Assembly: GCA_018780265.1 (NCBI GenBank)
Contig: JADMJV010000151.1
Location: forward strand, 1 to 52,194
DNA: 52,194 bases
Reading direction: 5' to 3'
From: a bacterium
Lineage (GTDB): Bacteria > Vulcanimicrobiota > Xenobia > Xenobiales > JADMJV01
Below, in pieces: positions 16,742 to 25,755 of the stretch. The position numbers and the translations under genes are program-made. Positions within the stretch are counted from its first letter, which is position 1. Each line of letters opens with the position of its first letter. The notes beneath the pieces are model-generated. The model ran no database searches. It was not told where the DNA came from and worked only from the letters and a program-made list of their open reading frames with translations.

Positions 16742-17800
16742 TTAGATCTCCAGCACTTTCTTCACAGAAAATCCCTGCACAACTTCAGCGGGCTTCAGCA
16801 CGGTGAGTAGGGGATACCGTCTTTGGGTGAGCCGGCGCACCGCCAGTCGCAGGTCATCGGCCACCAACAGCACGGGTTGGTCGGGGAGCGCTTTGAGTAC
16901 TCGGGCCAGCGGGGCTTCGAGAGAGTCGGCCAAACCTTCGCGGTTGGCGATCATCAATCCGGTCGGCCCCCAACTTACCGCGCCGCGCAATTTGGCCTCG
17001 AGGGCGGAACTGAGGGTGGCTGCCGGAATCACCTTGTTGTGAGCCAGGGGAATGCAGATGAGGGGGAAGGCGTCGCAGCGGATTTTCTCAGTCACGCTGT
17101 CGGCGTCGAGACGGGTCAGCGACTTATCAAGGGCGGTTTCGGCCACCAAGTTGAGGTGCAGGGGGACGCCTTCTTGCAACAGGTTATGGCAAACCGCCAG
17201 GCAGCGGTCCTGGGCTGCCAGGTCGCTGCTCAAGGCGCCAGCCAGTAGTGGGGGGGCGGCATCCAACATCGCCTGCCGGCCCATCAAATGATGAGCGTTG
17301 CTGGAGACCACCTGCTTCAAGTGTCGGTGAACGACGGTACCGGCGTCGTAGACCGCGCAGCCGGCCTTTTCGGCTTTGGCTTTATCGGCCGGGCCCACCC
17401 AGCGTCCCACCAGTCCGGTGAGGGCGTCCAGGCCGGGGTCGCCACGCAACGCCCCGAGGGCTGCGCGATTCTTGGGGACGGCCAGCAGTTTGCCGGGCTG
17501 GATCAGACCTCGACCGACTTCCTGCTCACGCACATAGATGACGTATTCCCTGGGTTGCAGAAAGGTGTCGTCGCGGAACCTTACGCCAGGGAGCACGAAG
17601 CCCCGGTCGACCTTGAGTTGCTGGCGCAGCGCCGAAACGCCGGTCAGCAGCGGGGGCGCCTTGCCATCGACTAAGACGACAAGGTCTTTGCCCACCTCGA
17701 GGGAGATCGGTTCCACGGTCATCAAATCGTCTAGCGGTTGGTCGGCCCGCGCGACGGTGGTGGCGAGCAGCAGCCATAAGCACATTAGCAGTCTAAGCAT
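16742..17800 (-). CDS. Exported stand-alone FlhA/SctV C-terminal domain protein, copy 2
   Basis: 352 residues from the ATG at 17800. The open frame continues 163 codons upstream, but that part runs under the divergent CHAT gene and looks non-coding. The signal peptide is MLRLLMCLWLLLATTVARA. The body matches the FlhA C-domain: VEPISLEVGKDLVVLVDG, LRQQLKVDRGFVLPGVRFRD, REYVIYVREQEVGRGLIQPG, AGCAVYDAGTVVHRHLKQVV, NAHHLMGRQAMLDAA, and the ending YPLLTVLKPAEVVQGFSVKK. It keeps the DPxTVxxxHL-type and GRQ segments better than copy 1 but lacks the GMPAxWI motif (it has LVGRWVGP). The two copies are clearly diverged, so the duplication is old. The start is only 75 bases from the divergent CHAT gene. 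Confidence 0.85.
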   Translation of the reverse strand: MLRLLMCLWLLLATTVARADQPLDDLMTVEPISLEVGKDLVVLVDGKAPPLLTGVSALRQQLKVDRGFVLPGVRFRDDTFLQPREYVIYVREQEVGRGLIQPGKLLAVPKNRAALGALRGDPGLDALTGLVGRWVGPADKAKAEKAGCAVYDAGTVVHRHLKQVVSSNAHHLMGRQAMLDAAPPLLAGALSSDLAAQDRCLAVCHNLLQEGVPLHLNLVAETALDKSLTRLDADSVTEKIRCDAFPLICIPLAHNKVIPAATLSSALEAKLRGAVSWGPTGLMIANREGLADSLEAPLARVLKALPDQPVLLVADDLRLAVRRLTQRRYPLLTVLKPAEVVQGFSVKKVLEI

Positions 17801-17875
17801 GCGCGCCAGTTCTAGTTGCCCGTGAGCGGTCCCTGCACAAGGCATGTCGGCCCGGTCTGGCAAAGGCCCGAGGCT
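17801..17875. promoter_or_regulatory. Divergent intergenic region between FlhA-like pair and CHAT gene
   Basis: Only 75 bases separate the two start codons, so promoters for both directions must lie here or inside the opposing genes. I see no convincing -35/-10 pair on either strand. Joint control of the two units is likely from the layout alone. Confidence 0.4.
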
Positions 17876-20800
17876 ATGAAGCTCGCGCGCATTTTGGTAG
17901 CCGGTTGTCTTCTTGCGAAGTTGGTTGTGGCGGAGCCTCAGCCGGGCCCGACCAGGGACTGGAATGTCTTCCTTGCGGGATTCACGAATTCGCTGTTCGC
18001 GGGCGAATACGCTCAGGCGGCCGGCTGGGCCCGCGCCAATCCGAAGTTCGCCAAGGAGCTTTTTGCACTCCTTCGAAAAGCTTATGGAGGGCCTGGCCGG
18101 GATGCCATCGATAAACAGCTGGACCAGCGCTTCTTCTCGCTGCTGGCTATGGAACTGGCCAAACTGGGCGACCGTTCGGCTCTGGTTGAGGCGAAGAAGC
18201 GCGGCTGGTACCTGGCTGACCTGGAAGACTATCAAATGCAGCCGCCGCGTCTGAGCAGTGATGCTCCAGGCTATCCGTCGGTCTATCACATCGGGATGTG
18301 GGTATCAGGAAATCTGCAGACATCCACCGCGTTGGGCGACACTCCCTCGGTACGGGGCGCCTTTAACAACCTGCTCAGCCTCGCCCGGCACAGTCGTGAG
18401 GTCAGCCGCCGTTTGAATCTGGCCATGGTCGAGGATCTCACGAGCGGCCTGGAACCGCTGATAGAAAACATGAGCGTCCTTTTGGAGATTGACCGTGGCA
18501 ATTCGTTGGCGGTGGACGACCGGACGTTCTTTGAGATGTCGGCAAAATTGACCCTAGCCGAGGGCCCGTTCTTCGACGCGCTGCGGCGAAATGCCAGTCC
18601 GGCCCGACTGGAGAAGATGTTGGCGGAGGGACGGCGCAAAGGGTTGGTCGAGCCAGGCAGTCTGCGCGATTTTGTCTACCAGACTCACGAATTTGACCTG
18701 CGCCAGCAGCGTGATGCCAGGGTGAGCGCTGACGAGGTGCTGAAATTGCACGATCAGGCCTTTGGCATGTTACGCGGCTTGAAGAAATTGACTTTGGACG
18801 ATTTGCCCGAGCAGCAGATTAACATCTGGTTTGAGCTCTTAACCGGCCTGCTAAAACAGCCGCAGGTTGCCGCGCGCGCCCAGGCCGCCCTGGGCGACGA
18901 TCTGGCCTTCTTGCAAAGGGCGCTGGACGCCACCGAGGACTCCTTGCGGCTTGCCGGCGAGTGGGTGGACGCGGGCCGAGCGCTGGCCCTGTGGATCAAG
19001 CAGAAGAGAATTTTGTTGAAGTTAGCTCGTGACTACCTCGCTGCTGACCGCCGCCAGCAGTGCCGCCAGGTTTTGACCATCTGCGGCGACCGCGAAAAGG
19101 TGCGTGATCGCTGGCAAACCAAAATCGCCGAGCTGGAAAAGGCCATGCTGGCCGCGGAACCCACCACCCACATCGCCGCCCTGGCCAAACTGGGCATCGT
19201 CCTCGAGCGGCCCCACCCGCATTGGCGTAACGGGGACTTCGCCCGCCTCATGGAAGAATGGCTCTCGCTAGAGATGGCCCTGCAAGAAGATCCGGGCACC
19301 TTGTCCAAGCTCTTCGCAGAGGCTGACGAATTCGGTCAGTTGGCCCGCCCCATTCTGGGTTGGATGGCCTTTGACGACCCCCGCTGGTTCTATCTGAGCC
19401 ACCTCTTCACCGCGAAAGCTGCCGACTGGCAGAACCGCTGCACTCCCGTGCTGGCCAGCCTGCAAACCGACTGCGATCGGCTGGCCTTTCGCCCCGGCCA
19501 GGCCCGGCTGCTGGCCTACCGTGCCGAGTTGGAAAAGGCCTCCGACCCGGAGGGGGCCCTCAATCATCTTAACCAGGCCGTGGCCCTGGTGGAGGGCTAC
19601 CTCAACGAGTTCGGCGCCAGCCCGGCCGCTCGCGCCAAACTTCAGGATGCCTACCAGCCGATTTACACTGCCCTGGCCCAACTGCAGATCGAACACGGCA
19701 AGGGCGAGCAGGCCTTTGAGACTCTGCAGCGCCAGATGTTGGCCGACGCCGTCAATCGCAACGCCGTGAACCTGGCCGGCGACCCCCGCGCCGAGGCGTT
19801 GCAGCGGGTGCGCGGCCAGAGCCAAGAGCTGGACGCTCAGTTTCAGGCCAACGTGCAGGCCGGCCGCGACAATACTCAGACCGAGCAGTTGCTGGCCAAG
19901 AATAAGGCCGAGTTCCACACGGTCCTCACCGACCTGCGCCAGAAGTATCCCAACTACGAGTCGGCGCTGGCCATTCGCCCCATCAACTTTTCCAAATCGC
20001 AGAAGTATTTGCCGCCGGATGCTGCGGTGATCCAGTATTTTCCCACTGCCACCACCCTCTATATCTTCGTGGTGACCCACGACAAGCTGGTGATCCGCCA
20101 GGTGCCTCTGCCCGAGAAGCAATTGCAGCGCGACGTGTCGGTGTTGATGGTGGAGATGTTCAAGCCGATGAACCTGTCGCGCGACAGCTACTCCTTCGCT
20201 CAACCCGACCCTGAGCTGGCCCGGCTGCGTGACGCCTTGACTGGCCTGCACAACGTCCTGATCACTCCCGTTGAAGGCGATCTTGCCGGCATCAAGGTGC
20301 TGGCTTTCATTCCCACGGGCTGCCTGCACTACGTGCCTTACGCCGCGCTGGCCCGCCCGCGCGGCCAGGGTTTGGAGTTCCTGGTGGAGCGCTTTCCCTG
20401 CGTGAATCTGGTCAAGTCCTCGGATCTCGACCAGGTGGGCCGTCAGGCCACTCCGGGGGACGGTGGACTGCTGGCCCTGGGCAATCCCGACGGCAGCCTG
20501 CCCGGCGCCGAACGCGAGGTGGGTCAGATCGCTCAACATTTCGCCAGGTCCAAGAAATTGTTAGGCAAACAGGCCACCACCGGCAGCCTCAAGACGCTGG
20601 ACCCCGGCACCAGCTACCTGCACATGGCCACCCACGGCGTGCTGGACAGCTTTGACCCCAAGAAGAGCTATCTTTTAATGGCTGGCGGCCACCTGACCAT
20701 GCCGGAGATCTACGAACTCAACCTCGACGGAGTGCGCCTGGTCACTCTGTCGGCCTGCCAGACCGCCCGCGAAGGCAGCAACCCCGGTTCTGAGCTGAGC

Positions 20801-21031
20801 AGTCTGGCCGAGGCCTTTTCGGTGGCTGGCACCAATTCGGTGGTGGCCAGCCTGTGGAGCGTCAGCGACGCCGCCACCGAAAAGCTGATGGGGGAGTTCT
20901 ACAACGGGCTGCTGAGCAAGCACAGCCTGGCCAGCTCCTTACAGCAGGCCGAGCTGGCCCTGCTGAAGGACCCCGCCACCGCTCACCCGTTCTTCTGGGC
21001 ACCCTTCGTCATGCTGGGGGACTGGCGGTAG
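17876..21031 (+). CDS. Exported CHAT-domain (caspase/separase-like) peptidase with long helical repeat region
   Basis: 1051 residues from the ATG at 17876 (GAGG ahead); an earlier GTG adds 20 residues with no signal character. A signal peptide (MKLARILVAGCLLAKLVVAE) is followed by some 700 residues of helical, TPR-like sequence. The CHAT domain fills about residues 720-1051: PDAAVIQYFPTATTLYIFVV, FIPTGCLHYVPYAALA, the catalytic His in HMATHGVLDS (His920) and the catalytic Cys in TLSACQTARE (Cys961), then LAEAFSVAGTNSVVASLW and FFWAPFVMLGD. The family includes separase-like proteases that become active when partners bind the helical repeats. Both catalytic residues are present. It is divergent from the exported FlhA-like pair, and all three products carry export signals. 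Confidence 0.9.
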   Translation: MKLARILVAGCLLAKLVVAEPQPGPTRDWNVFLAGFTNSLFAGEYAQAAGWARANPKFAKELFALLRKAYGGPGRDAIDKQLDQRFFSLLAMELAKLGDRSALVEAKKRGWYLADLEDYQMQPPRLSSDAPGYPSVYHIGMWVSGNLQTSTALGDTPSVRGAFNNLLSLARHSREVSRRLNLAMVEDLTSGLEPLIENMSVLLEIDRGNSLAVDDRTFFEMSAKLTLAEGPFFDALRRNASPARLEKMLAEGRRKGLVEPGSLRDFVYQTHEFDLRQQRDARVSADEVLKLHDQAFGMLRGLKKLTLDDLPEQQINIWFELLTGLLKQPQVAARAQAALGDDLAFLQRALDATEDSLRLAGEWVDAGRALALWIKQKRILLKLARDYLAADRRQQCRQVLTICGDREKVRDRWQTKIAELEKAMLAAEPTTHIAALAKLGIVLERPHPHWRNGDFARLMEEWLSLEMALQEDPGTLSKLFAEADEFGQLARPILGWMAFDDPRWFYLSHLFTAKAADWQNRCTPVLASLQTDCDRLAFRPGQARLLAYRAELEKASDPEGALNHLNQAVALVEGYLNEFGASPAARAKLQDAYQPIYTALAQLQIEHGKGEQAFETLQRQMLADAVNRNAVNLAGDPRAEALQRVRGQSQELDAQFQANVQAGRDNTQTEQLLAKNKAEFHTVLTDLRQKYPNYESALAIRPINFSKSQKYLPPDAAVIQYFPTATTLYIFVVTHDKLVIRQVPLPEKQLQRDVSVLMVEMFKPMNLSRDSYSFAQPDPELARLRDALTGLHNVLITPVEGDLAGIKVLAFIPTGCLHYVPYAALARPRGQGLEFLVERFPCVNLVKSSDLDQVGRQATPGDGGLLALGNPDGSLPGAEREVGQIAQHFARSKKLLGKQATTGSLKTLDPGTSYLHMATHGVLDSFDPKKSYLLMAGGHLTMPEIYELNLDGVRLVTLSACQTAREGSNPGSELSSLAEAFSVAGTNSVVASLWSVSDAATEKLMGEFYNGLLSKHSLASSLQQAELALLKDPATAHPFFWAPFVMLGDWR

Positions 21032-21073
21032 CTAGCTATCAAGTTGGAGGCGCCCTTCACAATGCCGCAGAAC

Positions 21074-22129
21074 CTACCGATTTGAGGCAGGCGGGCCGGG
21101 GAGCAACTCCTTCAGCGATTTGGTCAGTTCTTGGGCCGCCAGGCTCAGCCCCAGCGGGCTCGCATGATAGATGTCGCCCGCTTCTTTGCGCAACTCGGTC
21201 ACCGGGTGAGTAGAGAGGGGTTCGAGCAGGTCAACCACAGTGAACCCGGCCGCTTCCGCAGAGGCTCGCACTTGATTGTGAAAAGGCCTCACGTAGTTCG
21301 TGCGCCAGTTCGGCTCCAGGAATAGGGGGAAAATGGCCAGCACCACGGGAATGCCCCGCGCGCGCGCCGCCGCCCCGATTCGCCCAAAGCCTTCTTCCAC
21401 GCTTGCCCAACTTTCGGAGCCATTGGCATAGAGCGACAGCCAGTAATCCGCCGAGCTCTCCTGCGGTCCCCAAATGGGCACGTATTGGGAATAGCGGGGA
21501 TCGGCGGTGCTCGGCTTGCGGCCGATACCCAGCCGGGTGGCACCGAAATCCCACAGGTATGAGCACGGGGGCGTCGTTTCTAAGAACCACAGAGTGGGCT
21601 GGGACGAGTTCCCCGGGTCGTTTAGGCAATACTGGACCAGAATCATGTCGGCCTCGAAGGGTGAGGCCACGGTTTCGAGCAGCCTCGCCTCCTGGGTCGT
21701 TTTGTAGCCATTGACAGCAAAATTCAAGATCTGAACCGGGCGACCGCCCCCGTCCAAAAGGGCCTCCAGTTGGCCCGAAAGCCTGGCGGCCTCCGGGAGT
21801 TCAGGCATGGCGGCGACCGAATCCCCGATCAGCAGAATTCGGGACGTTTTGGGGAGTTTTTTTTCACTGGCGTCGTTGGCTTGAAGCAACCCGTGGGCCT
21901 CGGTGACAACCCTATCGTTCACCCGATAGTGGGAGCGGTGTACATAGATCAGCGTGGAGTCTTGGGAGCCTTGCCAGATGCTACTACGCTGAGCTTTGTC
22001 CCGCTCAGCACGACTGGTGATGCGGAGCCACACCTCGGCGGCACACAATACTGCCACTGAGGTGATGGTGGAAATTGCCAGCCGCACATAGAGCCTGCGT
22101 CTACCCATGACTATCGACCCATTTCCCAT
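21074..22129 (-). CDS. SGNH-hydrolase-fold protein with N-terminal membrane anchor
   Basis: 351 residues. One hydrophobic segment (about 14-35, LAISTITSVAVLCAAEVWL) probably anchors it. SGNH blocks: LLIGDSVAAMPE (Ser104), the block II glycine in NFAVNGYKT, block III YCLNDPGNS, and a terminal DIYHASPLG that supplies the Asp-x-x-His pair. The layout resembles membrane-anchored SGNH proteins that modify or edit polysaccharides, but the substrate is not shown. Two starts are possible, the ATG at 22129 or one seven codons later; neither has a good ribosome site. The gene ends 42 bases from the convergent CHAT gene. Confidence 0.82.
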   Translation of the reverse strand: MGNGSIVMGRRRLYVRLAISTITSVAVLCAAEVWLRITSRAERDKAQRSSIWQGSQDSTLIYVHRSHYRVNDRVVTEAHGLLQANDASEKKLPKTSRILLIGDSVAAMPELPEAARLSGQLEALLDGGGRPVQILNFAVNGYKTTQEARLLETVASPFEADMILVQYCLNDPGNSSQPTLWFLETTPPCSYLWDFGATRLGIGRKPSTADPRYSQYVPIWGPQESSADYWLSLYANGSESWASVEEGFGRIGAAARARGIPVVLAIFPLFLEPNWRTNYVRPFHNQVRASAEAAGFTVVDLLEPLSTHPVTELRKEAGDIYHASPLGLSLAAQELTKSLKELLPGPPASNR

Positions 22130-22130
22130 C

Positions 22131-22178
22131 TAGCCGGGTTCGACAATGGGCGACCAAGACATTGAAATGGCCCGGCTA
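22131..22178. repeat. Inverted repeat TAGCCGGG...CCCGGCTA
   Basis: Perfect 8-base arms at 22131-22138 and 22171-22178 around a 32-base loop, in the 93-base gap between the secA-like gene and the SGNH gene (both minus strand). It abuts the SGNH start codon. It has no T-run, so it fits an operator or mRNA structure better than a terminator. Confidence 0.6.
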
Positions 22179-22222
22179 ATGGTCAGGCAAAGTTCCGCTA
22201 ACCCAATATGCTAACCAAGCCT

Positions 22223-25200
22223 CTATTTTCCGGGAGCGAGGATCTTGCTGACTTCGGTCATTTGCTGCATCAGGGTCTTGGCGGTCTCGTCCTTGACGTA
22301 GTTCCACATCTCGTCAAACGCTTTGAAAGCCCGCTCGACATAGACCTGCTCCGGTTCCTTGCCGGCGTAAGCCTCCAGGTTAGAACCTTGCTTCTCGTCT
22401 TCCAGCACCTGGAGCTGGTTGGTCCAGCCTTTGTCCAGACTTTGCAGGAGGGTCTGCCATTGATACATCTCGAGCATATTTTCGCTCAAATCGGCCGGGC
22501 GATTTTTGGAGATCGTCTCTTCCACGCTCTTCAGTTTGCCGCGCAGGGAAGTATCCAGCCGTTCTTTCCAATCGCCGGTGCCCGGCTGCAACTGGACTGG
22601 GAAGTCAAAGCGTTGTCCCACCGCCTCCAGGGCCTTTTGCATCTTCTCGTCGGAAGGCTTGCGCTTGCCGCCCAGTTCTTCATCCAGGGCCTTTGTATAG
22701 ACTTCGACGATCCAGTCGGTAACCTGACCGGCAACGTCGCGAGGGGCCTCGCCCGGTTTGCACACGTCGGGGCGACTGTCCACCCATTCGTCGCGGAAAC
22801 CCCAGACCACTTCGCGTTGCTTGTTGGCCACCTGGTCGTATTTGGTGGTCTGAAAACGCGCGTCGGCGTTCATGTTCTCCACCCGGTGCTGAGCTTCGTC
22901 CACCAGGCCACGGATTTTCTCCTCGCCGCCACCCGCGAGTATCTTGGTTAGTTTTTCGCGATCGGTATCCGCGTAGATGCGCATCAGGTCATCTTCGAGG
23001 CTGACGAAAAACTGAGTCTCGCCGGGCGCGCCCTGGCGGCCGGCACGGCCGCGCAACTGGTCGTCGATGCGCTGGTCCAGATTGCGTTCGGTTGCCAGCA
23101 CTACCAGTTTCTTGCCGGGGAAATCCTCGGCTTTCAGCACTGTGCTGGCGCCTTCCACCGGCGCATAACACAGCAGCACCTTGCCGGGCTCGGGTTTCGC
23201 CCCGGACTCGGCGGTTGCAAAAGGCACCTTGCCTTCCTCTTCGGCCGGCAACTGGAACCAGGTGATGAGCCGCTCGGCCTGTTCGGGCTTTTCAGGGTCG
23301 AGGATCACCGCCACTGATTGACCCTCGCGGCGGGCCATGTCGCAGGCCACCGCCAATTTCTTGTAATTGATCGAATCTGGCTTGATGTCTACGCCCCGGC
23401 CGGCCATGTTGGTAGCCACCGTGATCACGCCCGACTGTCCAGCCGTGCTGATGATGGCATTCTCCTCGGGAGTATTGGTCTTCACGTCCTGGGCGTTGAG
23501 GCTCTGGTTGCCGATTCCCTGACTGTTCAGCAAGTCCGACACGTACTGGTTCATCTCCACCGAGCGCGTGGCCACCAGCACAGGTATGCCTTCTTCGAAG
23601 AGTTCTTGCACCCTGGCCGAGACCGCCTTGAACTTGTCTTCCTGAGTGGCGAAGATGGCGTCGGCATGGTCCACGCGTTGGCGCTCTTTGTTGGGCGGAA
23701 CCACCACCACATTGAGCCCGAGCACTTCGGCAAACTCCTTCTTAGCGCTCTCCGCAGTACCCGTCATACCGGCCACGCTTTTGTAGCGTCGAAAGAGATT
23801 GGGATAAGTAATGCTGGCCAGGGTGTGGGTCTCTGGCTTGGGCTCCAGGCCCTCTTTGATTTCCAGTGCCTGATGCAGACCTTGAGTAAAGCGGCGCCCT
23901 TCTGAGATGCGCCCCTTGAACTCATCGATGATTTGAACTTCGCCGTTCTCGACGGCGTAGTCTTTGCCCAGCCGGAAGAGGCCACGAGCTTCCAAGGCGT
24001 TCTGGAGATAACGAACTCTGTCCATCTGATCCTCGGCATAGAGGTTGGTGCCGGGGAAAGTTTCCAGCAGTTCAGACTTGCGCTTGCGCAAGTCGTCCAG
24101 TTTGCCTTGTTCAGGACTGGTAGTGGGCCGACCCAACAGGCTTGACCAGGCCTTTTTTAGACCCCGCTGGGCCGCGAGTTCTGGGGGCAGGTCGGTCTCG
24201 CCCTGAGTGAGTTTCGCCTCGGCCCGCAACAATGTGCGCAACTCCTGACCGGCGGCCAGCTTTTGAGCATACTCAGGGTCATCCTTGGGAAGCTCCAGCA
24301 TACCCACTTCGTTGGCCACAATCTCCTGACCGACCTCGGTTAAGAAGGCGTTGTGCGCCTTACGATCGATGCGAAAATCCTCACCCGGCACCAGGTCTTT
24401 GACCAGATCACTGAAGAACTGGCCTTGAATTTGAGCCGGTTTCAGTTCCTCGTCGGATTGAAGGCCAGCAATGATCAGCGGTACCCGCGCCTCATCGAGC
24501 AAAACCTGGTCGGCCTCGTCTAAAAGTGCAAAGCCGGGCTCACGCTGCACGCGATCTTGAGGATTGCTGACCGTACGATCGTTGAGATAGTCAAAACCCA
24601 ACGTGTCGTTGCTGATGTAGGTGACATCGGAGGCGTAACCGGCTCGCTTCTCTTCGGGCGACATGTCTTTGAGAACCAGCCCGGTACTCATGCCGAGCGC
24701 TTCAAACGCCGGCTTGAGTTCTTCAAATCCGGCCTGAGCCAGATAGTCGTTGACGGTCACCAGATGGCTGCCTTCGCCGCTGAGGGCGTTGAGATAAAGG
24801 GGCATCAACGCGGTCAACGTTTTGCCTTCACCGGTTCCCATCTGAGCAATAGTGCCTTTATCCATCGATAGTGCGCCCAGTATCTGACTGTCAAAGGGGC
24901 GCTTCCCCAGAGTGGCCTTAGCGACGACCCGGGCCAGTGCGTAGGCTTGAGGACGGACTTCCTCCAGGCTGGCTCCGCCCTTGACCAGGTCCTTGAGGCG
25001 AGCGGTCTGAGCCTGAAACTGAGCAGGGGTTTTCAGGTTCTCAAACTGCTTCTCAAAATGCTCAACCGCTTTCAACTCAAGCCTTTGCAGAGAAACAGGG
25101 TCGGTGCTGAACTTGGCCTGCATCTTCTCGAGCACGGTCGGGCCCAAAAACGCAGAAGGCCCCTCGGCCGTGGAGACTACCTGGCCGGGAGCTTGGGGGG

Positions 25201-25711
25201 CGATGTCGCCTGAAGGTTTGGCCTCCTGGGCCAGCGTCAAGCCCGGAGGAGGGGGCAGCAGGAGGGGCGGTTCTGGCGGGATAAACTCTTCGAATAAGGC
25301 GCCGTGAGCGGTAGCCTGAAAAGGCCGATTGAAGTAGCCCCCACCCAGGCCGGGCCCGTCACTATCGTCAGTGGTTTTACTGGATTTGGGACGATCGGCC
25401 GTCTTCCACAGCAGGCCGTCGCCAGAAGGCACGGCTGGAGACATTTCGTAAGAGGGATTGTATCCTCCACCTACGCCAGGGCCATCGTCGCCGTAGAGGG
25501 GAAGGTCTTCTTGGGTGCCGGGCTCGGGAGACTTGGTGGGAACCTTGGTGGGCACCAGGCTGCCAGGTGTATAGCGAATCATTTCCGTGCCCGTGGAAAT
25601 CGTGAAGGTTTCAGCCGGCTCTGGCTCGGTCTTCTCCTTGAGCGGAGCGATACCCGTGGGGCGAACCTTGCTAGAAGTGGGGTTCGCTTCTAATACTTTG
25701 TCTAACTTCAC
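22223..25711 (-). CDS. SecA-family preprotein translocase ATPase with long N-terminal extension (SecA2-like)
   Basis: 1162 residues against 830-950 for usual SecA. Residues 1-190 are a low-complexity, Pro/Gly/Lys/Glu-rich extension with two copies of DGPGxGGGY (near 76 and 118). The SecA motor follows: Walker A MGTGEGKT (292-299), VTVNDYLAQ, SNDTLGFDYLND, DEADQVLLDEARVPLIIAG, the second RecA half ATNMAGRGVDIK and DDQLRGRAGRQGAPGETQFF, SLEDDLMRIY, and the helical scaffold. The C-terminal zinc-binding tail that binds SecB is absent (the end is MTEVSKILAPGK). The canonical Walker block is K-TGEGKT; here the lysine is glycine. It is probably a second, specialised SecA working beside a housekeeping copy elsewhere. 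Start GTG; the alternative ATG nearby is out of frame. Confidence 0.9.
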   Translation of the reverse strand: MKLDKVLEANPTSSKVRPTGIAPLKEKTEPEPAETFTISTGTEMIRYTPGSLVPTKVPTKSPEPGTQEDLPLYGDDGPGVGGGYNPSYEMSPAVPSGDGLLWKTADRPKSSKTTDDSDGPGLGGGYFNRPFQATAHGALFEEFIPPEPPLLLPPPPGLTLAQEAKPSGDIAPQAPGQVVSTAEGPSAFLGPTVLEKMQAKFSTDPVSLQRLELKAVEHFEKQFENLKTPAQFQAQTARLKDLVKGGASLEEVRPQAYALARVVAKATLGKRPFDSQILGALSMDKGTIAQMGTGEGKTLTALMPLYLNALSGEGSHLVTVNDYLAQAGFEELKPAFEALGMSTGLVLKDMSPEEKRAGYASDVTYISNDTLGFDYLNDRTVSNPQDRVQREPGFALLDEADQVLLDEARVPLIIAGLQSDEELKPAQIQGQFFSDLVKDLVPGEDFRIDRKAHNAFLTEVGQEIVANEVGMLELPKDDPEYAQKLAAGQELRTLLRAEAKLTQGETDLPPELAAQRGLKKAWSSLLGRPTTSPEQGKLDDLRKRKSELLETFPGTNLYAEDQMDRVRYLQNALEARGLFRLGKDYAVENGEVQIIDEFKGRISEGRRFTQGLHQALEIKEGLEPKPETHTLASITYPNLFRRYKSVAGMTGTAESAKKEFAEVLGLNVVVVPPNKERQRVDHADAIFATQEDKFKAVSARVQELFEEGIPVLVATRSVEMNQYVSDLLNSQGIGNQSLNAQDVKTNTPEENAIISTAGQSGVITVATNMAGRGVDIKPDSINYKKLAVACDMARREGQSVAVILDPEKPEQAERLITWFQLPAEEEGKVPFATAESGAKPEPGKVLLCYAPVEGASTVLKAEDFPGKKLVVLATERNLDQRIDDQLRGRAGRQGAPGETQFFVSLEDDLMRIYADTDREKLTKILAGGGEEKIRGLVDEAQHRVENMNADARFQTTKYDQVANKQREVVWGFRDEWVDSRPDVCKPGEAPRDVAGQVTDWIVEVYTKALDEELGGKRKPSDEKMQKALEAVGQRFDFPVQLQPGTGDWKERLDTSLRGKLKSVEETISKNRPADLSENMLEMYQWQTLLQSLDKGWTNQLQVLEDEKQGSNLEAYAGKEPEQVYVERAFKAFDEMWNYVKDETAKTLMQQMTEVSKILAPGK

Positions 25712-25730
25712 CGAACATGATCCTTCCCAT

Positions 25731-25748
25731 TTCGGGCACTGGCCCGAA
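25731..25748 (-). promoter_or_regulatory. Stem-loop at the predicted 5' end of the secA-like mRNA
   Basis: TTCGGGC and GCCCGAA form a perfect 7-base stem with a 4-base loop. The predicted transcript start (about 25749) places it at the very 5' end of the message, before the GGAAGGA ribosome site. Such 5' hairpins can protect mRNA or tune translation. Confidence 0.5.
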
Positions 25749-25755
25749 CCCTGCC

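Noticed and set aside
17801..18289. N-terminal extension of FlhA-C copy 2 in the same open frame
   Set aside because: It lies antisense to the signal peptide and first repeats of the CHAT gene, lacks FlhA membrane helices, and a good signal peptide starts at 17800.
24300..25700. Whether the secA-like gene is simply the housekeeping SecA
   Set aside because: The extension, missing zinc tail and changed Walker lysine argue for a paralogue, though this cannot be settled without the rest of the genome.
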